Shown in pieces: positions 1 through 4,855 of a stretch of DNA of 5,499 bases. Made by a program: the position numbers and the translations under genes. This stretch comes from Haloarculaceae archaeon (GTDB lineage Archaea; Halobacteriota; Halobacteria; Halobacteriales; Haloarculaceae), in contig JAHENO010000134.1 of the NCBI GenBank assembly GCA_018609945.1, positions 1-5,499 on the forward strand, in the 5' to 3' direction. The notes beneath the pieces were generated by a model, which saw only the letters and a list, made by a program, of their open reading frames with translations, made no database searches and had not been told where the DNA came from. Position 1 is the stretch's first letter. Each line of letters begins with the position of its first letter.

Positions 1-235
1 CGGGCTGTTCGCCGTTATCTTCCAGATCCCCCTGTTCATGATGCTCGCGATCATGATGGGGGTCACCTCGCGGCGCTGGCTCGAGGGGCGGCGCCTCCTC
101 TTCTGGGCGGCCTTCGCCGGTATCGCGTTCATCTTCAGCCCGGATCCGACGGGGATGGCCCCCTTCATCGTCGCCTCGACGATGATCCTCCTCTTCGAGG
201 GGACGCTCCTGCTGTTGCGCTGGACCGACAGGTGA
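1..235 (+). CDS. tatC: Sec-independent protein translocase TatC, C-terminal fragment
   Basis: TatC is the multispanning membrane subunit that recognises twin-arginine signal peptides and, with TatA, moves folded proteins across the cytoplasmic membrane. The visible part is the last 77 residues, read from base 2 to a TGA at 233-235; the start lies off the window. It aligns by eye with the end of bacterial TatC. A GLFAVIFQIPLF helix is followed by a short GVTS loop and RRWLEGRR basic patch, another helix, then SPDP where E. coli has TPPD, and a last helix with ILLFE where E. coli has YCLFE. Haloarchaea often carry two TatC proteins, one a fused double-TatC form; the fragment does not show which this is. 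Tat export is the main secretion route in haloarchaea, and the TlpA-like lipoprotein at 2207-2797 is a likely client. Confidence 0.85.
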   Translation, partial: GLFAVIFQIPLFMMLAIMMGVTSRRWLEGRRLLFWAAFAGIAFIFSPDPTGMAPFIVASTMILLFEGTLLLLRWTDR

Positions 236-243
236 GCCTCAAC

Positions 244-252
244 CCATAAGGG
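244..252 (+). promoter_or_regulatory. Weak TATA-like box for the histidine phosphatase gene
   Basis: CCATAAGGG lies about 27-30 bases before the GTG at 278, the spacing expected for a leaderless haloarchaeal transcript. It is a poor match to the TTTATA-type box and is supported mainly by position and by being a small AT-rich spot just after the tatC stop. With a 42-base gap, co-transcription with tatC is also possible. Confidence 0.3.
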
Positions 253-277
253 TGCTGCCCGTCCAGTCACTGGTACC

Positions 278-934
278 GTGTCCGACGACGTGACGGCGGT
301 ACTGGTCCGCCACGGGGAGACGGCCTGGAACCGTCAGGACCGCGTCCAGGGGTGGGCACCGGTCGAACTCTCGGACCGCGGTCGCGAGCAGTCTCGCGAA
401 CTCGGCGCGCATCTCGCGTCGGCTTACAGCATCGACCGGGTCGTCGCCTCGGACCTCCGTCGAGCGCGCGAAACTGCTGTCCTGCTCCGCGAATCGGGTG
501 TCGCTCCCGCCCCGACGTACACCCCACGCTGGCGCGAACGGGACGTCGGTGTCTATCAGGGCCTGTCGAGGGAGGAACTGTTCGGGAGACATCCCGAATT
601 CAGGGCCACTACGGGCGTGATGGGCGTCCGGTCCCGGCCCGCCGGTGGCGAGAGCCTGCTCGACCTCCGCGAGCGCGTCCTCGCCGCCTGGGAAGACCTC
701 CTCGCGGAGACGAACTCCGGCGAGACGGCGCTCGTCGTGACCCACGGCGGCCCGATATACACGCTGCTGGGCTACTTCGCAGGGACTGACCTGCCGAGTG
801 CGTTCCTCGAACACACTCAGGACAACTGCGCGCTCACCGAGGTGCGTGTTCGTCCGGACCAGGCGCGTGCGAGCAGCGACGCGCGAGCGACAGTCGTCTG
901 CGAAAACGAAGTGCCCTGGAGAGACGACTCCTAG
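278..934 (+). CDS. Histidine phosphatase family protein (phosphoglycerate mutase-like)
   Basis: This is a 218-residue cytoplasmic enzyme of the histidine phosphatase superfamily, which forms a phosphohistidine intermediate while hydrolysing or transferring phosphate from small phosphorylated metabolites. The RHGET signature sits at residues 11-15, with His12 the expected nucleophile. LSDRGREQ at 31-38 and SDLRRARETA at 58-67 match the family's phosphate-pocket segments. Glu87 in WRERDVG is the likely proton donor, and VVTHGGP at 153-159 supplies the second catalytic His156. Length and motifs fit the cofactor-dependent PGM/broad phosphatase branch (GpmB/CobC-like); the substrate cannot be read from the sequence, so mutase activity should not be assumed. 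The GTG start is chosen because it lies just before the first beta strand leading into RHG. The last roughly 30 residues look like a variable tail. Confidence 0.9.
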   Translation: MSDDVTAVLVRHGETAWNRQDRVQGWAPVELSDRGREQSRELGAHLASAYSIDRVVASDLRRARETAVLLRESGVAPAPTYTPRWRERDVGVYQGLSREELFGRHPEFRATTGVMGVRSRPAGGESLLDLRERVLAAWEDLLAETNSGETALVVTHGGPIYTLLGYFAGTDLPSAFLEHTQDNCALTEVRVRPDQARASSDARATVVCENEVPWRDDS

Positions 935-944
935 TCAGCGCGTG

Positions 945-1051
945 CAAGTGCGTAAACTACCCCGCCCTACTCGCTTGTGCATCCGCCGAGGCCGGGGGCC
1001 CGGCGCTCCTTGAGGGTGGGGCCTCCACCTCGAATTAGGTGAAAAAACACC
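945..1051. repeat. Cluster of nested and alternative hairpins; possible mobile-element relic or terminator
   Basis: Four foldable elements lie close together. CCCCGCCCT (960-968) pairs with AGGGTGGGG (1013-1021), nine pairs with one G-T wobble. Within it, CGCCG (984-988) pairs with CGGCG (1001-1005), and the perfect palindrome GCCGGGGGCCCGGC spans 991-1004. GGTGG (1015-1019) can instead pair with CCACC (1025-1029), CACCT (1026-1030) with AGGTG (1037-1041), and GGTG (1038-1041) with CACC (1048-1051) around A6. The start, AAACTACCCCGCCCTACTCG (954-973), resembles from memory the conserved ends of haloarchaeal IS200/IS605 or PATE-type elements; this could not be checked. An RNA terminator for the phosphatase gene or an unnamed small RNA are alternatives. 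Confidence 0.35.
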
Positions 1052-1144
1052 CACCGTTCATCGGCGTCTACAGTAGTCATGTAACAATCCCCTTCATATC
1101 AAGAAATATTATTTTCACTGTCTGCTCGCCAACAGCCAAACACG

Positions 1145-1246
1145 ATGGCTAATCGCAGCACCGACAATCGTCCTGCTCTACTGTGGCGGAATTCGAGATG
1201 GACAAAACAGACATCTCTCAGTCTTTACTACGGATATAAGCGGTAA
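1145..1246 (+). CDS. Doubtful 33-residue hypothetical protein in the AT-rich stretch
   Basis: An ATG opens 33 codons ending in TAA. The product is basic and aromatic (Trp at 14 and 19, tandem Tyr at 28-29, KR at the end) and matches nothing I recognise. An AT-rich run at 1104-1115 lies roughly 30-40 bases upstream and could act as a TATA box, which is the only support. The codons do not show the GC-rich third positions of neighbouring genes, so this may be chance or a remnant of a lost gene. Confidence 0.15.
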   Translation: MANRSTDNRPALLWRNSRWTKQTSLSLYYGYKR

Positions 1247-1293
1247 ATGAGGGCGTTCTATGTTCTTGTATCCAATTATTGCGACAGCCAGTG

Positions 1294-1301
1294 CTTTTAA
1301 T
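1294..1301 (+). promoter_or_regulatory. TATA box for the small zinc-finger gene
   Basis: CTTTTAAT is centred about 28 bases before the ATG at 1326, so transcription should begin at or within a few bases of the start codon. This is the typical haloarchaeal leaderless arrangement, and there is no Shine-Dalgarno in the gap. The match to the TTTTAA-type box is good. Confidence 0.6.
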
Positions 1302-1325
1302 TGAACTTCCCCCTTGGTAGGGCGT

Positions 1326-1442
1326 ATGGCAACCGCGTCAAACGAGACGCAGTATTGCAGTCACTGTGATTCGGTCAGGCAAGTCCATGTTGACAAACCG
1401 TGGCTCCCGACGGTCTGTCGGTACTGTGGGCGGAACCTGTGA
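1326..1442 (+). CDS. Small zinc-finger microprotein, 38 residues
   Basis: This short gene runs from ATG 1326 to TGA 1440-1442. The protein has two CxxC knuckles, YCSHC (Cys11, Cys14) and VCRYCG (Cys31, Cys34), separated by 16 residues. That is the layout of a one-zinc ribbon, and the second knuckle with its following Gly is typical of rubredoxin-like zinc knuckles. Haloarchaea encode many such one-domain microproteins under 70 residues; those studied affect processes such as motility, biofilm formation and stress, so a regulatory or protein-binding role is a guess from that group. A leaderless promoter directly upstream supports expression. It converges on the ccdA-like gene with only 36 bases between the stops. 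The family could not be named. Confidence 0.7.
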   Translation: MATASNETQYCSHCDSVRQVHVDKPWLPTVCRYCGRNL

Positions 1443-1478
1443 ACCGGGTCACATCCGAGAGGCGTTCGGCGCTGAGTA

Positions 1479-2171
1479 TCAAAAATACGAGAGCCCGTCA
1501 AAGACGAACAGGAACCAGTAGATCTGGACGATTCCGGCGATCACGAGCGCCGCGCCGGCCAACCGCGTGACGAGGCGGGTGTTCGACGTGATTCGTTTCA
1601 AGAGAGTGTCCTTGCCGAGCGCGGTGAGAACCGTCACGCCCACCAGCAGGACGACCATCCCGGCGGCGTAGGCACCGAAGGCGGTGAACGCCTGTGCGGG
1701 GCCAGCGAGCGCGAGCGAGGCGACGCCGACGAACAGCGGGCCGGTACAGCCCGCGGCGGCGGCCGCGTAGACGACGCCGAACCCGAAGAAGCCGACCGGC
1801 CCGCGGCGCCGTTCGGGCAACTGGACGTGGGCGAACGCGCCCGTGGTCTTCCCGCTGAGCATCACCAGCCCGAGCGTGATGAGCACGGCCCCGGCGGCCA
1901 CCTCGAGGACGGCGATGTCGCTGAGGAACTGCGTCCCGACGACGAACACGACGGCCGCGAGCGCGCCGAAGACGGCCAGAAACCCCAGGCTCGTGATCAG
2001 TGACACGACCACCGCACGGCGCATGCGGGCCGGCCAGGTGTCCGAGACCGACTCGTCGTCCGTGCCGAGGAAGTACGCGATGTATCCCGGAAGCAGCGGA
2101 AACGCACAGGGTGCGAAAAAGGTCGCCGTCCCCAGCCCGAACGCGAAGGTCGCGAGTCCGATGTCGACCAC
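1479..2171 (-). CDS. ccdA: CcdA-type cytochrome c biogenesis / thiol-reductant membrane protein
   Basis: This 230-residue integral membrane protein belongs to the CcdA/DsbD transmembrane family. The family passes electrons from cytoplasmic thioredoxin across the membrane to extracytoplasmic thiol-disulfide proteins. About six hydrophobic helices are visible. The paired redox cysteines of the family are present: Cys22 in FFAPCAFPLLPGY and Cys142 in AAAGCTGPLF, each next to the helix-breaking prolines that are the CcdA hallmark. The length is close to that of stand-alone CcdA and lacks the extra domains of DsbD. Translation starts at GTG 2171, fixed by the Shine-Dalgarno six bases upstream. It follows the TlpA-like gene after 35 bases on the same strand, a pairing that strongly supports a joint role in cytochrome c or other extracytoplasmic thiol maturation. 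Involvement in another thiol pathway remains possible. Confidence 0.88.
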   Translation of the reverse strand: MVDIGLATFAFGLGTATFFAPCAFPLLPGYIAYFLGTDDESVSDTWPARMRRAVVVSLITSLGFLAVFGALAAVVFVVGTQFLSDIAVLEVAAGAVLITLGLVMLSGKTTGAFAHVQLPERRRGPVGFFGFGVVYAAAAAGCTGPLFVGVASLALAGPAQAFTAFGAYAAGMVVLLVGVTVLTALGKDTLLKRITSNTRLVTRLAGAALVIAGIVQIYWFLFVFDGLSYF

Positions 2172-2177
2172 CGGCGA

Positions 2178-2185
2178 TCACCTCC
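2178..2185 (-). promoter_or_regulatory. Strong Shine-Dalgarno for ccdA
   Basis: On the minus strand GGAGGTGA lies six bases before the GTG at 2171 and is a full complement to the archaeal 16S rRNA 3' end. It decides the ccdA start and shows that this downstream operon gene uses leadered initiation, unlike the promoter-proximal genes nearby. It compensates for the GTG start. Confidence 0.8.
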
Positions 2186-2206
2186 CCTGGCGGGCGGGGG
2201 ATAGCC

Positions 2207-2797
2207 TCATCCCTGTGCCTCCTCGACCTGCTCGATGATGTCTTCGGCCGCCGAGAGCCCGCTGTGGCGCCAGACCTCCTCGCCCCCGGCGTCCAGGACG
2301 ATCATCGTCGGAATGCGCGTCACGTCGTACTCCTGAAACGCCTCCAGTCGTGTGTCCTGTGCGACCGCCCAGGTTCCCTCGTACTCGACCCAGAAATCCC
2401 GTATCAGGTCGGCATCCTCCTCCTGGCTCACCGAGAGCATGTGCAGGTCCGGGTGTTCGGACTGGACTGTCCGGAGTTCCGCCATCTGGGGCTTGCAGGG
2501 CGCACACCACGTCGCGAAGAAGTCCAGAAGCGCGGGCTCGCCAGCGGGCTTGACGGGCACCGTTCCGCCGGGAGACCCCCCGACATCGAGTGTCTCCAGT
2601 TGAAGACCGGTCGGCGTCGGGGTGGGCGTGGGCGTCTCCACACCGGCATCGCCGCCGTCGTTGTCGCCGCCGCCGGTCGCGGCGTCCCCCCCGAGACAGC
2701 CGGCCAGCCCGCCCGTGGCGGCGACGCCCGCCAGGCCGACGGCTGCCGTCCGGGAGAGAAACCGTCGACGGGTCGGCGTGCCCTGAGACTCGTCCAT
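2207..2797 (-). CDS. TlpA/ResA-like thiol-disulfide oxidoreductase, Tat lipoprotein
   Basis: This 196-residue thioredoxin-fold protein probably acts on the outer face of the membrane, reducing or isomerising disulfides such as those of apocytochrome c. The N-terminus has a Tat signal, TRRRFLS at 9-15, then a hydrophobic stretch ending in the lipobox LAGC with Cys34 as the predicted lipidated residue. Residues 35-63 form a Gly/Asp-rich and Thr-Pro repeat spacer, common in haloarchaeal lipoproteins. The thioredoxin domain follows, with WCAPC at 97-101 (catalytic Cys98 and Cys101) and RIPT at 161-164 holding the cis-proline 163. The domain is slightly short but complete. It is the first gene of an operon with ccdA, its likely electron donor. 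The ATG is chosen because a TATA-like box sits 27 bases upstream and the signal peptide starts properly. The true substrate is unknown. Confidence 0.88.
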   Translation of the reverse strand: MDESQGTPTRRRFLSRTAAVGLAGVAATGGLAGCLGGDAATGGGDNDGGDAGVETPTPTPTPTGLQLETLDVGGSPGGTVPVKPAGEPALLDFFATWCAPCKPQMAELRTVQSEHPDLHMLSVSQEEDADLIRDFWVEYEGTWAVAQDTRLEAFQEYDVTRIPTMIVLDAGGEEVWRHSGLSAAEDIIEQVEEAQG

Positions 2798-2820
2798 ATC
2801 CGGTCTAAGGGCGAGGGGGA

Positions 2821-2826
2821 CAAAAG
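2821..2826 (-). promoter_or_regulatory. TATA-like box for the tlpA-ccdA operon
   Basis: On the minus strand CTTTTG is centred about 27 bases before the ATG at 2797, implying a leaderless mRNA. It lies in the 118-base gap shared with the divergent DUF998 gene, whose own box is some 62 bases away. The match is moderate. Confidence 0.45.
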
Positions 2827-2884
2827 CCGTATTGCGCGTGTGGTTGGTGGTTACACAACCTCACCGTCAGGAGAAACCGGCCTG

Positions 2885-2890
2885 CTATTT
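2885..2890 (+). promoter_or_regulatory. TATA-like box for the DUF998 gene
   Basis: CTATTT is centred about 28 bases before the ATG at 2916, again pointing to leaderless transcription. It helps choose the 2916 ATG over the in-frame TTG at 2832, which would start upstream of this box and add a non-hydrophobic extension. Confidence 0.45.
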
Positions 2891-2915
2891 GTTCCCGTGG
2901 CCGGTAGTGGTGCCG

Positions 2916-3498
2916 ATGCGAACGGAGGAAACGCCTCGCCAGGCAGGCGTCCTCGGGGCCGCGGTCGCACTGGGTTGCGTCCTGCTCGCGACGGTCGTCT
3001 CGCCGTCGTTCCGGTGGACCGAGAACGCGCTGTCGAACCTCGGCGCCGCGACGACGGACGCCGGGACGCCGCTGACGGTCGCGCTCTTCAACGGCGGGCT
3101 GATCGCCGGCGGGCTCGCAGGGCTCGTGTTCGCGGCGTGGTGCTGGCGAACCAAACGGGGACCGGAAGCCCGCGTCGTGGTCGTGCTTCTCGCGCTCGCA
3201 CTGCTCGCCCTGGTCGGTATCGGGCTGTTCCCGCAGGGACGGCTGCTCCACCTGCCCGTCGCGGCCGCGTTCTACGTGTTCGTGACAGCACTGCTGTGGA
3301 CCGACGGCACCGTCGCGTTGTGGAAGGGCCGACGCCAGCGGGGTTGTCGTCTCGGCTGGACTGGGGACCGCTACTGTAGCAGCCTGGGTTGCCTGGGGGC
3401 TGACGGGACCGATGTTCCGTCCCGGTCTCGCACTGCCGGAAGTCGTGGGTGCAGTCGCGTTCGCCGCCTGGGTGGTGGGTGTCTCGCACACAGCCTAG
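2916..3498 (+). pseudogene. DUF998 family membrane protein, broken by a +1 frameshift
   Basis: The first frame gives 138 residues from ATG 2916. They include the family-like signature VVSPSFRWTENALSNLGA near 27-44, a helix with LFNGGLIAGGLAGL at 57-70, then GLFPQGRLLHLPVAAAFY at 103-120. Around 3325-3333 (AAGGGCCGAC) the coherent reading jumps by one base. From 3331 the next frame continues with 55 residues, including two more hydrophobic helices (AGLGTATVAAWVAWGL and VVGAVAFAAWVVGV), and ends at TAG 3496-3498. Joined, this makes 193 residues and about six helices, a normal DUF998 length. Without the shift, the frame runs on to 3707 as 263 residues with a non-hydrophobic tail antisense to the next gene. 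DUF998 has no assigned biochemical function. A sequencing error, a real inactivation or, less likely, programmed shifting would all explain it. Confidence 0.75.
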
Positions 3499-3644
3499 GT
3501 CTCGCGTGCCCGGCGCATCGCCACCTCGGCGATGCCGACGTTCGCGGTGCAGTTCGGACACGCGAGCACCTCGCCGGAGTCGACCGCGAAGACGCGGACG
3601 AACTTCTCCGAGACCGGGCTATTGCAGTGGTCACACGAGTCCAT
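3495..3644 (-). CDS. Small haloarchaeal zinc-finger protein, 49 residues (DUF7563-like)
   Basis: The gene runs from ATG 3644 to TAG 3497-3495. It has two CxxC knuckles, SCDHC (Cys4, Cys7) and ACPNC (Cys29, Cys32), flanking a short stretch with FVRVFA at 15-20, and ends in a basic helix with RRARET. This matches the pattern of small haloarchaeal zinc proteins with an RVF segment between the cysteine pairs; the DUF7563 label is from memory and uncertain. The role is unknown; structural zinc and a protein- or nucleic-acid-binding role are inferred. Its stop overlaps that of the DUF998 gene by four bases, tail to tail. An AGGAG at 3656-3652 and a TATA box 62 bases upstream imply a leadered mRNA. 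High GC at third positions supports real coding. Confidence 0.8.
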   Translation of the reverse strand: MDSCDHCNSPVSEKFVRVFAVDSGEVLACPNCTANVGIAEVAMRRARET

Positions 3645-3651
3645 GGCCTGT

Positions 3652-3656
3652 CTCCT
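3652..3656 (-). promoter_or_regulatory. Shine-Dalgarno for the 49-residue zinc-finger gene
   Basis: On the minus strand AGGAG lies seven bases before the ATG at 3644. Together with the distant TATA box this indicates a leader of about 35 bases, and it selects this ATG over the out-of-frame ATG at 3669. Confidence 0.5.
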
Positions 3657-3691
3657 GTGGATCGGTCATCTTGCGGGCTCCCGGGTAGAGG

Positions 3692-3710
3692 GGGGTACCC
3701 CGTATAAAAA
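3692..3710 (-). promoter_or_regulatory. TATA box with adjacent palindromic candidate operator
   Basis: On the minus strand TTTTTATA (3710-3703) is the best TATA box in the window. One base further downstream begins the perfect ten-base palindrome GGGGTACCCC (3692-3701). With a start site expected near 3680, the palindrome lies between box and start, a usual place for a repressor site. The expected transcript encodes the 49-residue zinc-finger protein. The same A/T run reads TATAAAAA on the plus strand, but no gene follows it there, so the minus reading is preferred. The T5 run could also serve to end transcription from the upstream hydrolase gene on the same strand. Confidence 0.5.
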
Positions 3711-3856
3711 GAGATTTTCCGAGATTTCACCCAAATTCGTCCAACATCTGGCTCGTCTCTGCGGGTGATCGACCGCCAGGGGCGGCCACTGACCCGGGCG
3801 CGACGGCGCGCCGCGACAGTCGCCTCCCGCAATCAGACCGGGAATCACCGTCCCGC

Positions 3857-4834
3857 TCAGGGTGCCAGCGGCCACCGCTCGGGCCGGTCGTCGAGGCGGT
3901 GGGCCACGCCCTCGGCAAGGCGGTACTCGCTGCCGGAGCGGACCACGTCGCCCGCGTCGACCAGGTGATCGAGGTGCGCGGCGGCCTCGCCGGGCCCGTG
4001 GAGGATGTGGATGCCCTCGAGATCGCCGAAGAGGTCGGCGCTGATCGTCCAGGCGTCACAGGGCCCGCGCCGGCGGAGGGCGTCCAGCACGCGCCAGGCG
4101 CGCTCCTCGTGGTGGGAGATGATGGTTTCGGCGCGGGCGGGAGGGTCCTCGATGGGCTCGCGATGGCCCGGCCACGCGCGGTCGTAGCCGGCGGCGACGA
4201 CGCCGTCCAGGGTGTGCAGGTACTTCGCCAGCGCGTCCGCGACGCGCACGTCGGCACCGCCCACGTTCGGTGTGTACTTCGGAAGGAGGGCGTCCCCGGA
4301 GAGCACCTCGCCCTCGCGCTCGAACAGACACATGCCAGCGGCGTGACCGGGCGCGTGGACGACCTCGAGCGGGCTCCCATCGACCACGAACGTCTCGCCG
4401 CCCTCGAAGGTGGTCACGTCCGGCCACGGCCCGAGCGTCTCCGGGTCGACGAGGGTCTCCCGGAGCGTCGCGCGCTCGGCCCCGGGCATCCCCCAGTCCG
4501 CGAACCGCTGTTCCATGGTCGCCTCCAGGGACTCCCATGCCCCGGCGTCGCCGGCGACCAGCGGGGCGTCGGCCTCGTGGACGTGGACGGTGGCTCCGCT
4601 GGCTTCCTGGATGGCGCCAGCCAGGCCGGCGTGGTCGGCGTGCCAGTGTGTCAGCAACACCCTGTCGATATCCGCGAACCCGACGCCGTATCCGTCCAGG
4701 CTGGCCGCGAGTTGCTCCCGGGTCCGGTCCGTCCAGTCGCCGGTGTCGACCAGCACCGTCTCGGGCCCGTCCGCGAAGAGATACGCGTTGTTGTCGCCCT
4801 CGAACGCGGCGTTCGACAGCGGAATGCGTTCCAT
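3857..4834 (-). CDS. MBL-fold metallo-hydrolase with C-terminal winged-helix-like region
   Basis: This 325-residue predicted cytoplasmic hydrolase has the metallo-beta-lactamase fold and binds two metal ions. Motifs in order: an N-terminal strand with VLVDTGDW (27-34); THWHADHAG (62-70) giving metal ligands His63, His65, Asp67 and His68; APGHAAG (161-167) with His164; SGDALL (179-184) with the bridging Asp181; and WPGHREPI (221-228) with His224. All metal ligands are present. Residues about 236-320 form a helical segment with HHEERAWRVLDALRR and a later HLDHLVDAGDVV, like the winged-helix tail of LACTB2-type proteins. That group includes an endoribonuclease, but glyoxalase II-like thioesterases and other hydrolases share the core, so the substrate is open. 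It stands alone, divergent from the HAD gene. The ATG lies just before the first strand. Confidence 0.9.
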   Translation of the reverse strand: MERIPLSNAAFEGDNNAYLFADGPETVLVDTGDWTDRTREQLAASLDGYGVGFADIDRVLLTHWHADHAGLAGAIQEASGATVHVHEADAPLVAGDAGAWESLEATMEQRFADWGMPGAERATLRETLVDPETLGPWPDVTTFEGGETFVVDGSPLEVVHAPGHAAGMCLFEREGEVLSGDALLPKYTPNVGGADVRVADALAKYLHTLDGVVAAGYDRAWPGHREPIEDPPARAETIISHHEERAWRVLDALRRRGPCDAWTISADLFGDLEGIHILHGPGEAAAHLDHLVDAGDVVRSGSEYRLAEGVAHRLDDRPERWPLAP

Positions 4835-4855
4835 GCGTGCCCGTCGTTCTCCGGG

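Larger units (their letters stand above)
935..1325. other. Intergenic stretch, no convincing gene: hairpin cluster then AT-rich DNA
   Basis: These 391 bases separate the phosphatase from the small zinc-finger gene. Both strands were examined and no recognisable protein, tRNA or rRNA was found. The left part (about 945-1051) is GC-rich and full of short inverted repeats. The right part (about 1052-1325) is clearly richer in A+T than the flanking genes; for example 1081-1140 has 23 G/C out of 60. It contains several TATA-like runs, a minor 6-bp inverted repeat GAGATG/CATCTC (1195-1200 with 1212-1217) and one 33-codon frame of doubtful status. The composition change suggests inserted or decaying DNA, but no flanking direct repeat was identified. 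Confidence 0.6.

Noticed and set aside
239..814. Long minus-strand frame opposite the phosphatase
   Set aside because: It is antisense to a gene with a full set of catalytic motifs, and its residues match no family; long antisense frames are expected in GC-rich haloarchaeal DNA.
1260..1304. 14-codon frame beginning at the ATG near 1260
   Set aside because: Although a TATA-like ATATAAG lies about 25 bases upstream, the frame is very short, has no coding bias and ends inside the promoter of the next gene.
2604..2650. Short tandem repeat in the tlpA gene
   Set aside because: It encodes a Thr-Pro run in the lipoprotein spacer, a common low-complexity linker in haloarchaeal surface proteins, not a separate repeat element.
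2832..2915. Upstream TTG start for the DUF998 gene
   Set aside because: It would precede the TATA-like box at 2885-2890, uses a rare start and adds a non-family extension; ATG 2916 fits the promoter spacing.
2000..3379. 459-codon plus-strand frame crossing ccdA, tlpA and the DUF998 gene
   Set aside because: It overlaps three genes with clear motifs, is Arg/Pro-rich and lacks domain-like segments, as expected of a shadow frame.
2805..3491. 228-codon minus-strand frame opposite the DUF998 gene
   Set aside because: Its product is a Gln/Arg/Pro-rich low-complexity translation with no recognisable motif, while the plus strand holds coherent membrane helices.
3703..3768. Plus-strand promoter from TATAAAAA
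   Set aside because: No start codon with a credible frame follows on the plus strand, while the minus-strand reading serves a real gene.
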